Shown: piece after piece, positions 24,627 to 32,987 of the stretch | Layout: every line of letters starts with the position of its first letter | How positions within the stretch are numbered: the first letter of the stretch is position 1 | Origin: Pseudomonas sp. BMS12 | Lineage (GTDB): Bacteria; Pseudomonadota; Gammaproteobacteria; Pseudomonadales; Pseudomonadaceae | Direction of reading: 5' to 3' | Assembly: GCF_001592875.1 (NCBI RefSeq) | Contig: NZ_LSOF01000012.1 | Coordinates: 191,085 to 233,490, forward strand | DNA: 42,406 nt | Position numbers and translations under genes: made by a program | The notes under the pieces: generated by a model | What the model was told of the DNA's origin: nothing | Databases searched by the model: none | Seen by the model: the letters and a program-made list of their open reading frames with translations, nothing else

Positions 24627-25844
24627 TTACTCCGCGCGCAGCAGGTGCGCCGGCACGCCGTTGAGCAGCTCGCGGCGCAGGCGCAGCAAGCGGGCGGGTC
24701 GTGATTCGAGCAGGGTTTCCAGGCTGCCTTCGACAGGCTGTGCCAACAGCACAGCGCAGAGGTTGAGCACCAGCGCCTCGCGGCTGAACACCCCGCTGCC
24801 GAGCTGGTAGAAGGCGGCGATCAACTCGCGCAGCCCTAGCGGCAGACGCCAGCGCATGCGCAGCGCGGAGCCGAAGCCGGAGGCGCGTTGCTTCATGCTG
24901 GCGGCAATCTGCCCGTCGCTGAGCTCGCCGCCGGCGTTCTGCCAGTCCTGCAGGCTGCGCAGCAGGGCCAGTTCGCCGATGTTGTGCAGCAGGCCGGCGG
25001 TGTAGCACAGCTCATGATCGAGGCGCAGTTGCGCGGCGAGCCAATGGGCCAGTTCGGCGCTGCGTTGGGCTTGTTCGCCCACCTGGCTGGCCAGTGCGGA
25101 CAGGCGCGGGTCCTGCAGGCGGGCGTTGCGCTGTATTGCCATGCCCAGCACCAGGTTCAGGCTGTGGGCCACGCCCAGGCGCTGCAGGGCCTGGGCCAGG
25201 GTCTGGCAAATGCCGCTGCGCTGCTCGGCGGCGCTGTTGGCGGCGGCGATCAGGCGCGCGGTGATCTGCGGGTCGCGTGCGAAATCCCGGGCCAGGGTGC
25301 CCAGGTCGCTACTGGCGGCCTGCAGGCAGGCACTGACCGCGTCGCGTACTTCGGCCAGCAGTGGCGCGCCCTGGCCTTCCTCACGCACGTCGTCGAGATA
25401 CTGCTCCAGGCTTTCGGCCAGCGTTGCGTGAGCGATCGAAGGCGTCGCCCCATTGGCGGCTGGCAGCAGGTTGGCGATACGCTGGCGCAGCAGTTCGGCA
25501 TTGAAGGGGCGGGCCAGATAGGCCGTTGGCGCTAGAGGCAGCACGGCGCGCACGCTGCTGGCGTCGACTCTCCGGCTGATCAGGATGCAGGGCAGGGCCG
25601 GGGTGCGCGGGTGACGACGCAGCTGGCGCAACAGCTCGATGCCGTCGATACCGGGCAGTTCACCATCGGCAATCACCAGGTCGGGCAGGCGGCGTTTGCA
25701 ACTGGCGAGGGCCGCCGTGCCATCGCTCAGGCGCTGGATGCGGGCGTCGCCGCGGACATCGAGTACCAGTTGGGTGAGCAGTTCGGCAGTCCAGGGGTCT
25801 GCTTCGGCAATAAGGATTTCGGGGCTGATGGCCGAGGCGGACAT
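24627..25844 (-). CDS. Receiver domain plus HDOD domain protein
   Basis: A 405-residue protein. Residues 8-125 are a response-regulator receiver with phospho-acceptor Asp60 (DLVIADGELPGIDG) and acidic residues Glu14/Asp16. The usual conserved Lys before Pro is replaced by Arg (LARPF, Arg112), which may alter phosphorylation. Residues about 165-380 are an HDOD domain (RLIAAANSAAEQRSGICQTL, ALQRLGVAHSLNLVLGMA, CYTAGLLHNIGELALLRSL) with HN rather than HD, so no phosphodiesterase activity is expected. HDOD proteins act in signalling and c-di-GMP-linked control. The ATG at 25844 is preferred to a TTG seven codons upstream. It is convergent with the Crp/Fnr gene; no partner kinase is seen. Confidence 0.88.
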   Translation of the reverse strand: MSASAISPEILIAEADPWTAELLTQLVLDVRGDARIQRLSDGTAALASCKRRLPDLVIADGELPGIDGIELLRQLRRHPRTPALPCILISRRVDASSVRAVLPLAPTAYLARPFNAELLRQRIANLLPAANGATPSIAHATLAESLEQYLDDVREEGQGAPLLAEVRDAVSACLQAASSDLGTLARDFARDPQITARLIAAANSAAEQRSGICQTLAQALQRLGVAHSLNLVLGMAIQRNARLQDPRLSALASQVGEQAQRSAELAHWLAAQLRLDHELCYTAGLLHNIGELALLRSLQDWQNAGGELSDGQIAASMKQRASGFGSALRMRWRLPLGLRELIAAFYQLGSGVFSREALVLNLCAVLLAQPVEGSLETLLESRPARLLRLRRELLNGVPAHLLRAE

Positions 25845-25999
25845 GGATGACTCGAATGATGGCAAAGTAATGGCGCCAATATGGCGGCGCGCATTCTACG
25901 ATTTGATCGATATTTATCCAGAGTTTGCCGACGACCAGTGAGTCAGCGCGCGCTGAGGGTGACAGTAAACCGATATCTGCAGGTCGGGATTGCCTTGGA

Positions 26000-26551
26000 T
26001 CAAACCAGGTAGCGGTTGATCAGCGCCCGGCTCGAGTCGAGTACATCTTCCTGCAACTGTGGCGTGGCCAGCATGCGTGCCACCACCAGGGCGCCGACGC
26101 ACTGGGCGAGGATGGCCCAGGCCAGTTGTGGGTCGGCCAACTCCTTGGCCCAGGCCTGCTGCAGGCGCAGCAGCCAGTGTTCGGCCAGTTCGCGCACGCT
26201 GCGGTCGGCGCGGGCGATTTCGGCCCCCAGGCTGGGGATGGCGCAGCCGCTGTCCGGCTGCTCGACATGCTGCATGCTCAGGTACAGGTCCAGACAACGC
26301 TGCAGCTTGTCGCGGCTGGCCTCTTCGCTGCCGAGTAGCTTCAGGCTATGGCTCAGCTCACGTTCGACGATGGCGGCGAACAACTCGTCCTTGGAGGAAA
26401 AGTGGCCGTAAAAGGCGCCGCCGGTCAGGCCGATGGCCTTCATCAGGCCGTCCACTCCAGTGCTGGCGAAGCCGCCGCGCTTGGCCAGCGCACCGCTGCT
26501 GGCCAGCAGCTTCTCGCGGGTTTGGGTCTTGTGTTCGGCGGAATAGCGCAT
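26000..26551 (-). CDS. TetR family repressor
   Basis: A 183-residue protein. The N-terminal helix-turn-helix spans about residues 8-55 (TREKLLASSGALAKRGGFAS, then GVDGLMKAIGLTGGAFYGHF and SSKDELFAAIV), the classical TetR signature. The C-terminal ligand-binding part is Leu/Ala-rich with a CAIPSLGAEIARADRSVREL stretch, like the AcrR/NemR-type group in which a Cys can sense electrophiles; Cys is present here, but redox sensing is only a guess. The start MRYSAEHK at 26551 has GGGAA seven bases upstream. It is divergent from the SDR gene, with a clear palindromic operator between, so autoregulation and control of that gene are very likely. Confidence 0.92.
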   Translation of the reverse strand: MRYSAEHKTQTREKLLASSGALAKRGGFASTGVDGLMKAIGLTGGAFYGHFSSKDELFAAIVERELSHSLKLLGSEEASRDKLQRCLDLYLSMQHVEQPDSGCAIPSLGAEIARADRSVRELAEHWLLRLQQAWAKELADPQLAWAILAQCVGALVVARMLATPQLQEDVLDSSRALINRYLV

Positions 26552-26595
26552 GACGGGTTCCCGTTGACGATGCCGGGATCTTAGCATAACGTTCG

Positions 26596-26619
26596 TTTAC
26601 TAAGTGATCGTTTAGTAAA
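26596..26619. promoter_or_regulatory. TetR-type operator palindrome between tetR-like and SDR genes
   Basis: TTTACTAA (26596-26603) and TTAGTAAA (26612-26619) are perfect 8-base reverse complements around an 8-base centre. The AT-rich site stands out from the GC-rich surroundings and lies 11 bases before the SDR ATG and 45 bases from the repressor start. This is the layout of a dimer-binding TetR operator. Confidence 0.75.
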
Positions 26620-26629
26620 GAGGTGGCGC

Positions 26630-27361
26630 ATGAGCAACGACAAGAAAGTGGTGCTGGTCATAGGGGCAGGCGATGCCACCGGCGGAGCCATCGCCAAGCG
26701 TTTCGCCCGTGAGGGCTATGTGGCTTGCGTGACCCGACGCAGCGCCGACAAGCTGCAGCCGCTGGTCGACGAGATCCGCGCCAGCGGTGGCGAGGCTCAC
26801 GGCTTTGCCTCCGATGCGCGCAAGGAGGAGGAAGTGGCGGCGCTGGTGGAGGGTATCGAGCGGGATATCGGTCCGATCGAGGCCTTCGTCTTCAATATCG
26901 GCGCCAACGTGCCGTGCAGCATTCTCGATGAGACCGCGCGCAAGTACTTCAAGATCTGGGAGATGGCCTGCTTCTCGGCCTTTCTCACCGCTCAGGCCGT
27001 GGCGCGGCGCATGGTCACCCGCGAACGCGGCACCATCCTGTTCACCGGTGCCACCGCCGGCCTGCGCGGCGCCGCCAACTTCGCCGCCTTTGCCGGGGCC
27101 AAGCATGGCGTGCGTGCGCTGGCGCAGAGCATGGCGCGCGAGCTGGGGCCGCGGAACATCCACGTTGCCCATGTGGTGGTGGACGGTGCCATCGATACCG
27201 CCTTTATCCGCGACACCTTCCCGGACATCTACGCGCGCAAGGAGCAGGAGGGCATCCTCGACCCGGAGCATATCGCCGACAACTACTGGTTTCTGCATAC
27301 CCAGCCGCGCGATGCCTGGACCTTCGAGCTGGACCTGCGTCCCTGGATGGAAAAATGGTAA
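26630..27361 (+). CDS. Atypical short-chain dehydrogenase/reductase family protein
   Basis: A 243-residue Rossmann-fold SDR. The cofactor loop is IGAGDATGGAIAKRFAREG (11-29), a variant of TGxxxGxG, and FNIGAN (88-93) stands at the NNAG site. The catalytic Tyr-xxx-Lys is Phe154-Ala-Gly-Ala-Lys158, and the usual Ser segment is LFTGATAGLRG with Thr/Ala, so the canonical catalytic Tyr and probably the Ser are missing. Such members may bind NAD(P) without reductase activity or use another acid. The C-terminus ends in a conserved aromatic tail (ELDLRPWMEKW). AAAGAGG lies before the ATG. It is divergent from and probably repressed by the TetR protein, and the isomerase downstream may be co-induced. 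Confidence 0.9.
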   Translation: MSNDKKVVLVIGAGDATGGAIAKRFAREGYVACVTRRSADKLQPLVDEIRASGGEAHGFASDARKEEEVAALVEGIERDIGPIEAFVFNIGANVPCSILDETARKYFKIWEMACFSAFLTAQAVARRMVTRERGTILFTGATAGLRGAANFAAFAGAKHGVRALAQSMARELGPRNIHVAHVVVDGAIDTAFIRDTFPDIYARKEQEGILDPEHIADNYWFLHTQPRDAWTFELDLRPWMEKW

Positions 27362-27520
27362 ACAGCTGGCTGCGCGACGATGTGGCGTCGTTGGCGGCCC
27401 GGTGAAAAATGCTCATTGGCTACAGCCAACTCCGCTTTTTCCCCAGCCCGCCGCCTAGCCTGATCGCCGCTCGCTCAGCCTTCGCTGCGTGTGAACAACA
27501 AACAACAAGAGCGCAATTCG

Positions 27521-28114
27521 ATGAGCAAGACCGTAGAGTTCTACTTCGATTTCGGCAGCCCGGCCACCTACCTGGCCTGGACCCAGCTGCCGGCGCTGTG
27601 CGCCGCCGAAGGTGCCGCGCTGGTGTACAAGCCGATGCTGCTGGGCGGGGTGTTCCAGGCCACCGGCAATGCCTCGCCGGTGACCATCCCGGCCAAGGGC
27701 CGCTTCATGCTGCAGGACCTGGCGCGTTTCGCGCATCGCTACCAGGTGCCGATGCAGTTCAATCCGCATTTCCCGATCAATACCCTGGGCCTGATGCGTG
27801 GCGCGGTGGCCGTGCAGCTGTATCAGCCGCAGCGTTTCGAGGCCTTTCTCAAGCTGATCTTCGAGGCGATGTGGGTGCAGGCACGCAACCTGGGCGACCC
27901 CGCGGTGCTGGGCGAGGTGCTGGCCGGGGGCGGTTTCGACCCGCAACAGCTGCTGGCCTGGTGCGCCGAGCAACTGGTCAAGGATCAGCTCAAGGCCACC
28001 ACCGACGAGGCCATCAAGCGCGGCGTATTCGGTGCGCCGAGCATGTTCGTCGACAATGAGCTGTTCTTCGGTCAGGACCGTCTGGACTTCGTGCGCGAAG
28101 CGCTGCAGGCCTGA
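27521..28114 (+). CDS. 2-hydroxychromene-2-carboxylate isomerase/DsbA-fold (GST-kappa-like) protein
   Basis: A 197-residue thioredoxin-fold protein of the HCCA isomerase/kappa-GST type. It starts with EFYFDFGSPATYLAW, where Ser13 in FGSP replaces the CxxC of DsbA and binds glutathione in this family, and ends with GVFGAPSMFVDNELFFGQDR, the cis-Pro and dimer region. Members isomerise hydroxychromene carboxylates in naphthalene breakdown or have general glutathione-linked roles; no aromatic degradation genes lie nearby, so a detoxification role is likelier (inference). The ATG at 27521 fits the family; a GTG ten codons earlier is less likely. It follows the SDR gene by 159 bases and ends at a terminator. 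Confidence 0.92.
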   Translation: MSKTVEFYFDFGSPATYLAWTQLPALCAAEGAALVYKPMLLGGVFQATGNASPVTIPAKGRFMLQDLARFAHRYQVPMQFNPHFPINTLGLMRGAVAVQLYQPQRFEAFLKLIFEAMWVQARNLGDPAVLGEVLAGGGFDPQQLLAWCAEQLVKDQLKATTDEAIKRGVFGAPSMFVDNELFFGQDRLDFVREALQA

Positions 28115-28127
28115 TTGGGCAGGCATG

Positions 28128-28156
28128 AAAAAGCCGGGCAGTGCCCGGCCTTTTCG
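28128..28156 (+). terminator. Intrinsic terminator after the isomerase gene
   Basis: gccgggca (28133-28140) and tgcccggc (28142-28149) form an 8-base stem with a one-base apex, so the tip must open to a small loop. The stem is flanked by aaaaa and tttt, and lies 14 bases after the stop. Confidence 0.85.
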
Positions 28157-28169
28157 TATGCGGCGGTTG

Positions 28170-28934
28170 TTATGGCGCGCCGGCGACCTGGCCCAGGCTG
28201 ATCCACTGATCGGTCAGCGAACGGGTGTGGCGGTCCACCGTGGTGGGGGCAAAGGCGCGGCCGGAGGCGCTGGCCAGAGCGTTGCTGCCGCTGTTCATGT
28301 CGACCAGGGCGGCACGCAGGAATTTCCAGCGGGTCTTCAGCTTGGCGACCGAGCTGTTGCCCTTGCTGTCGAGAGCGGCCATCTCCGCGTCGATCTGCGG
28401 CACCAGCACGCGCTCGTCCTGGCCGACATAGTTGCCCGGCTGTTCGCGGGCGATCTCGAAGCTGCCAATGTAGGAGCGGCTCAGGTACTGCACGCCGAGG
28501 TACTCGATCTTGGCCGGCAGCTCGCCCGAGGGATCGGCGTTCGGCACGCTACGGGCAACACTCAGCAAGGTGCGCAGGGCGTGGGCCAGTTCCTCCGGGT
28601 AGCGCCAGGGCATGTTCTCCTCGTTGGGGCCAAAGGAAACACCGCGGCGTAACTGGGTAACAAGTTGGTTGGCTAATCCGGGTATTTCCGAACTGGCGCT
28701 CATGGCGTTCTGTGCGGCGGTCTCCAGTTCGGCGATATCCTTCTCCAGGCGCGCCTTGTGGGCCTCCTGAAAGCCCTCGCCCCGCAGCAACAGCAGGCTG
28801 CTGGTTGCCCGGGAGGCGTAGATCTGTACTTGCTCGGCAGCAGTCATGGCGGCGGCCTGGGTCACTGCAGAGAAAGCCGCCAACAGCCCAAAGACTAACG
28901 AAAAGTACAGCTTGATCAGAGGGTTACGTTTCAT
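28170..28934 (-). CDS. Exported helical protein of unknown function
   Basis: A 254-residue protein with a signal peptide (MKRNPLIKLYFSLVFGLLAA, cleavage near TQAAA, residue 28). The mature part is largely alpha-helical and charged (EAHKARLEKDIAELETAAQN) and has no catalytic motif or repeats that I recognise. It contains no cysteines apparent in the mature region, so no disulphides are expected. The ATG at 28934 has AAGGAG nine bases upstream; the frame extends upstream to 29237 but that part is not protein-like. It is monocistronic, convergent with the isomerase gene and divergent from ogt. A periplasmic or surface role is all that can be inferred. Confidence 0.85.
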   Translation of the reverse strand: MKRNPLIKLYFSLVFGLLAAFSAVTQAAAMTAAEQVQIYASRATSSLLLLRGEGFQEAHKARLEKDIAELETAAQNAMSASSEIPGLANQLVTQLRRGVSFGPNEENMPWRYPEELAHALRTLLSVARSVPNADPSGELPAKIEYLGVQYLSRSYIGSFEIAREQPGNYVGQDERVLVPQIDAEMAALDSKGNSSVAKLKTRWKFLRAALVDMNSGSNALASASGRAFAPTTVDRHTRSLTDQWISLGQVAGAP

Positions 28935-29305
28935 CCCCGGTCGCTCCTTATTATTTTTCTCGGCGCGGATGCGGAGGGTGCCGTTCAGGTCCCGACGCAG
29001 TAACAACAGCCTACTGCGCATCCTGATAGCAAAGGATGAGCCAAAAGAGTGAATTTCATCGCAATTTTGACGCCGCACGTATGGCGCGCCGCGAACTGTG
29101 CTAGGGCTGCCGACCCGTGTCGGGCCAGCAGCGGATTCCATTTCCGAGGGTGGGGCTGAAGTAGAGTGTCGTGCCGCACCACCCTGGCGTGGCGCGGAGA
29201 CTACGGAGAGTTCTTTGCTCTTAACATTACCGATCAAGAGTTTTTACTTTCTGGGTTACTTCAGGACCGCTTGGACAGGGCTCATTGTTTCCGAGGGCTG
29301 TACTC
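28935..29305. other. 371-base intergenic region between the exported protein gene and ogt
   Basis: No gene is evident. The stretch holds an AT-rich segment near 29205-29262 (taacattaccgatcaagag), a short inverted repeat ctctt/aagag at 29217-29241 and a small hairpin ccgac/gtcgg near 29110-29125. The AT-rich part suits the ogt promoter and the far end suits the divergent exported protein gene, but I could not define -35/-10 boxes. Confidence 0.5.
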
Positions 29306-29833
29306 ATGACTTCAGGCAGCACCGTGCGTGGTGATCTGATCGCTACTCCACTGGGGCCGATGTTGGCCCTGGTCGATCAGCAGGGAGCCCTGCTGCGCCT
29401 GGATTTCCTGCCTGACGAGCGGCCCTGTCCGCAACCCTGGCAGGGCTTCGCCTGGCGCCAGGATGCCGCTGCGTTGGCGCCGGTCGCGGCGCAGTTGGCC
29501 GAGTATTTCGCCGGTCGCCGTCGGCATTTCGACCTGGCCCTTGCGCCTCATGGCACGGCCTATCAGCACCTGGCCTGGAGCTATCTGCGCCAGGTGCCTT
29601 ATGGCACCACCCTGAGTTACGCCGAGCTGGCGGCACGCCTGCCACACAGGACCTCGGCGCGGGCCATCGGCCGGGCCAATGCGCTGAACCCGATCGCCAT
29701 CGTCGTGCCCTGCCACCGCATCATCGGCGCCGATGGCAGCCTGACCGGCTATGCCGGAGGCCTGGCGCGCAAGCAGGCGCTGCTGCAACTGGAAGGCGTG
29801 CCGACGCCTGGCAGCCAGGGGCTGCTGCTGTGA
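29306..29833 (+). CDS. ogt: Methylated-DNA--protein-cysteine methyltransferase
   Basis: A 175-residue suicide DNA repair protein that transfers O6-alkyl groups from guanine to its own Cys. The active motif is IVVPCHRII with Cys136, and the arginine-finger region SARAIGRANALNPIAI and the recognition helix YGTTLSYAELAARL are standard. The N-terminal domain lacks the four cysteines of Ada, so it is a stand-alone Ogt-type enzyme. GAGGG lies eight bases before the ATG at 29306; an in-frame TTG at 29285 is unsupported. It has no operon partner. Confidence 0.95.
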   Translation: MTSGSTVRGDLIATPLGPMLALVDQQGALLRLDFLPDERPCPQPWQGFAWRQDAAALAPVAAQLAEYFAGRRRHFDLALAPHGTAYQHLAWSYLRQVPYGTTLSYAELAARLPHRTSARAIGRANALNPIAIVVPCHRIIGADGSLTGYAGGLARKQALLQLEGVPTPGSQGLLL

Positions 29834-30147
29834 TTCGTCCTCGGACGCTCGCTCGTGCTGTAGCTGTAGCGGTTGATCTGCAGTTGTCTGCTTGAGTGCG
29901 TTGACGTCGAAATCGTCGAGATAGCCGCGGCCCAGGGCAATAACGGCGTTTGCGCCTGGAACGAGCGGCCCGCTTGCCGGTCTCAACTGCCGGTCGGCGA
30001 TACCACACGGCAGCGCCCGAGTTCCGCGGCCTGGCGCCGCTAGTGGAATTTCTCGCCACCCGTCACATCGGCTGCGCCCAGCCATCGTCAGAAACCTGTG
30101 CTGGGCATAAGCTCGAACAATCGGTCAAGAAAGTACGAGGTTGGGTT
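29834..30147. other. Intergenic region upstream of the diguanylate cyclase gene
   Basis: About 314 bases between ogt and the cyclase gene. The frame of the cyclase is open upstream to 29950, but that translation is rich in Arg and Pro and has no ribosome binding site. I find no terminator after ogt and no clear promoter. Confidence 0.4.
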
Positions 30148-31116
30148 ATGGAAGACCAGAACCGGGCACCCAGTGAAGTGGAAGAGCTGACCCTGAGCCT
30201 GCTGCATTGCCGCGGCGAGGTGGAGCGTCTGCGCGAGCGCGAGCAACTGGTGGGCAGCCTGCTGGCCAGTGTCAACGTGGTGCTCTGGGCCTTCGATTGG
30301 GCGCAGCAGCAGATCGTCTATGTCAGCCCCGCCTACGAGCGAGTATTCGGCCGCAGCGCGGCCCTGCTGCTGGCGGACTACGGCGAGTGGCGCAACAGCA
30401 TCTACCCGGACGACATGGAATACGCCGAGCAGAGCCTGCGCTCGGTGCTGCAGGCCGGCGCGGTGGAGCAGCGCGAGTACCGCATCATCCGCAGCGATGG
30501 CCAGGTGCGCTGGCTCAGCGACAAATGCTTCGTCAGCCCGCCGACCCTGTTCGGCGGGCGCGCGCTGGTGGTTGGCATCGCCGAGGACATCACCGAGAAG
30601 AAGGTGATGCAGAGCGAGTTGCAGCGCCTGGCCACCCGCGATGTGCTGACCGGCGCGAGCAACCGTCGGCACTTCTTCGAGCGCGCCGGCGAGCTGTATG
30701 ACGAGGCCCGGGCCAGCGGCCAGCCGCTGTCCTTCCTGCTGCTGGATATCGACGACTTCAAGAAGATCAACGACAGCCACGGCCACCAGGTCGGCGACCG
30801 CGTGCTGCAGCGCGTCGCCCACTGCGGCGCCTATGTGGTGCGCCGCGATGATCTGTTCGGGCGCATCGGCGGCGAGGAGTTCGCAGCGGTGTTCCCCGCC
30901 TGCGACCTAGAGCAGGCGCAACTGGTGGCGCAGCGGCTGCAGCGTGAAGTGCAGCGCCTGCAGTTCCCCGATGGCGACGAAAGCTTCGGCGTGACCATCA
31001 GCCAGGGCCTGACCTGCCTGGGCGAGGGCGACTCACTGGACGACCTCTACGGCCGTGCCGATGCCGCCATGTACCGGGCCAAGCGCCAGGGCAAGGACTG
31101 CATCGTGCTGGGCTAG
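30148..31116 (+). CDS. PAS-GGDEF diguanylate cyclase
   Basis: A 322-residue soluble signalling enzyme that makes c-di-GMP from two GTP. Residues 15-35 are a short coiled coil and residues 37-150 a PAS/PAC domain (ASVNVVLWAFDWAQQQIVYV, then YRIIRSDGQVRWLSD and VVGIAEDITEKK). The GGDEF domain spans 160-322 with LLLDIDDFKKINDSHGH, active site GGEEF at 241-245 (active variant) and inhibitory site RRDD at 232-235, five residues upstream, so product feedback should operate. The PAS ligand is unknown. GAGG lies seven bases before the ATG. There are no membrane helices; localisation is cytoplasmic. It is convergent with the next gene, with a 26-base gap. Confidence 0.95.
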   Translation: MEDQNRAPSEVEELTLSLLHCRGEVERLREREQLVGSLLASVNVVLWAFDWAQQQIVYVSPAYERVFGRSAALLLADYGEWRNSIYPDDMEYAEQSLRSVLQAGAVEQREYRIIRSDGQVRWLSDKCFVSPPTLFGGRALVVGIAEDITEKKVMQSELQRLATRDVLTGASNRRHFFERAGELYDEARASGQPLSFLLLDIDDFKKINDSHGHQVGDRVLQRVAHCGAYVVRRDDLFGRIGGEEFAAVFPACDLEQAQLVAQRLQREVQRLQFPDGDESFGVTISQGLTCLGEGDSLDDLYGRADAAMYRAKRQGKDCIVLG

Positions 31117-31142
31117 GCGCTGCAGCGAAAGCGCAGCTGACC

Positions 31143-32825
31143 TCAGGGATGCAGCCAGAAGGCGAACTCGGCGAACTGCTCGCCGCGCCACCAGTCCGGC
31201 TTGCCGCTGCCGTAACGGAAATTGCGGGCCCCGGCCTGGCTCTGCAGCGGCGCGGTGACCTGCCCGGTGCGGTTGCGGCGGGCGCGCAGCTCGCCGACTT
31301 CCGGCGCCACCACGACGATATGTCCGGACAAGCCGTCGACCTTGCGTCGGGCGACGATCAGAGCGATGGCGCCCTGGTTGGCCTCCAGCTGCAGCTCGTC
31401 GAGGTCGGCCGCGCGGCGCCAGGCGAAGCCCTGACCGAAGTCGCGCAGCCAGCGGAACAGGTCGTTGGCGCGCTGCTCCTCGATGGTCTGCCCGTAATGC
31501 GCCGCCACCGTTTCCCCGCGACCCATGCGCAGCAGCGCCGCGGCGCTCCACCAGACCCTTGGCAGATAGGCGCCGGCCAGGTGGCAGTAGTCGTGGGCGT
31601 AGAGGTTGCAGTAGGTGCGCCCGCCGCCGGGCTGGTAGCGCAGGTGCGCCGGGTCGTCCACCGCCAGCCAGTCGATGATCGCCGCCAGCTCGGCGCGGCG
31701 CTGTTCGGCGCTGCTGCCCTGGCGGCCGGGCTGCTGCTTTTCGTTCAGTGAGTGGGCGTTGGCCGCCTCGCTGCGCCGGGTCACCGTGCCGGCCTTGCGC
31801 GGCATATGCGCGGCGGGCAGCGTCCGCATGACGGGCTCTGCCGCCGTCAGCGCGCTGCCGGCGGCGGCCGGCTTGAGGTACTGAGTGGCGACGAAGCCCT
31901 GCAGCAGGGCGCCATTGCGGTAGGTCTGGATTTCCAGAAAGCCATTCTGCTTGCGCCCATCCAGCGCCTGCACCAGTTGGCCGTCCGGCAGCGTGCCGCG
32001 CAGGTTGGCGCTCGGCCTGGCGGGTATCTCCGGCGTGCCGCGCAGGTTGAGCATGCCGCTGCTGACCTGCACCTCGAACAGCTTGCCGGCGGCGCTCGGG
32101 GCGGCCACCGCCGGCAGCGGCGCCAGGCCCGGCTCGGCTGCTGTGGCCTGGCCGTCGGGGGCGACCGAATGACACAGGCGGATGAAGTCGAACAGCGCCT
32201 CGCCGTAGTAACGGCTGCCATCGAAGTAACCCTGCTTGAGGCCCTTGGACGGGGTGAAGCTGCCCCTGTTGTAGGCGATGCCGAGGGCCGCCATCTCGTA
32301 GTCGCTGAGGCTGCTGCGCCCGGCCCAGCCGAGCTTGCGCAGCTTGACCTGCAGCTCGCCGACCGCCTTGCCCAGCGCCGCATCGAACTCGGCGTAGCGG
32401 CGCTGCAGAAAGTAGTCCGGCTCGTGCAGGAAGAACTGCAGGTCGTACTGGAAGATACCGAAGCCGTGGCAGAACTTGTTCGGGTTGCTGGCCGCCTTGC
32501 GGTAGTCGGGTATGTGCTCGGCCATCTCCACCAGAGCCTGGCGCGCCAGATCGAACATGGCCTGGCCCCTGGGTTTGCTCAGCAGGTCGGCCTTGGTCTG
32601 CGGGAAGGCACGGCGCCCGGCGCTGGCATCCAAGGTATCGCCGACGCACAGCTGCAGCACCCGGGCGACGGGCAACTGTTTGCGCAGACGGTTCCAGATG
32701 TAGCCGGTCTCCTGGCAGGCGATGGCGGTGAGCAGGTCGAGGCTGAGCGGTGTGCCCTGCACGGCCTGTTCTATGGGTTGGCGGAACTGCTGCTTGAACC
32801 AGCTGATGGCTGCAACGTCGGGCAT
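31143..32825 (-). CDS. Multidomain peptidoglycan-hydrolase-like protein (lysozyme-like, SH3, papain-like)
   Basis: A 560-residue protein without a signal peptide. Residues about 25-230 look lysozyme/transglycosylase-like: Glu39 in LLTAIACQETGYIW is a candidate catalytic acid and HGFGIFQYDLQFF (120-132) recalls the GxxQ motif. Residues about 248-320 resemble a bacterial SH3 domain (LNLRGTPEIPARPSANLRGT). Residues 375-560 look like a papain-like amidase: Cys406 in TYCNLYAHDYCHLAG and His502 in LSGHIVVVAPE. Each domain is assigned by motif look only. GGAGGAGG lies seven bases before the ATG. The absence of a signal peptide means export would need a type VI, phage-like or similar route; no such genes or immunity gene are nearby. 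Alternatively it is an intracellular remnant. Confidence 0.7.
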   Translation of the reverse strand: MPDVAAISWFKQQFRQPIEQAVQGTPLSLDLLTAIACQETGYIWNRLRKQLPVARVLQLCVGDTLDASAGRRAFPQTKADLLSKPRGQAMFDLARQALVEMAEHIPDYRKAASNPNKFCHGFGIFQYDLQFFLHEPDYFLQRRYAEFDAALGKAVGELQVKLRKLGWAGRSSLSDYEMAALGIAYNRGSFTPSKGLKQGYFDGSRYYGEALFDFIRLCHSVAPDGQATAAEPGLAPLPAVAAPSAAGKLFEVQVSSGMLNLRGTPEIPARPSANLRGTLPDGQLVQALDGRKQNGFLEIQTYRNGALLQGFVATQYLKPAAAGSALTAAEPVMRTLPAAHMPRKAGTVTRRSEAANAHSLNEKQQPGRQGSSAEQRRAELAAIIDWLAVDDPAHLRYQPGGGRTYCNLYAHDYCHLAGAYLPRVWWSAAALLRMGRGETVAAHYGQTIEEQRANDLFRWLRDFGQGFAWRRAADLDELQLEANQGAIALIVARRKVDGLSGHIVVVAPEVGELRARRNRTGQVTAPLQSQAGARNFRYGSGKPDWWRGEQFAEFAFWLHP

Positions 32826-32987
32826 GGCGACGCCTCCTCCGGTGAGGTGGGAACAGTCCTACGTTGGAGTGAGCGAGCAAGGCCGGAGGGCGCCACTGGA
32901 ACGACATCGGGACGATGCGATCAGGCTCAAGCAAAGCCGAGCGCTGGCCCGCTTGCCAGGCCGTTCGGCAGATCGAAAGTTTTAATA

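Noticed and set aside
27362..27520. Promoter or small gene between the SDR and isomerase genes
   Set aside because: The stretch has only weak AT-rich spots; no hexamers or ORF with a ribosome binding site were found.
29950..30147. N-terminal extension of the diguanylate cyclase to 29950
   Set aside because: The 66 extra residues are Arg/Pro-rich with no ribosome binding site, whereas the ATG at 30148 has GAGG at good spacing.
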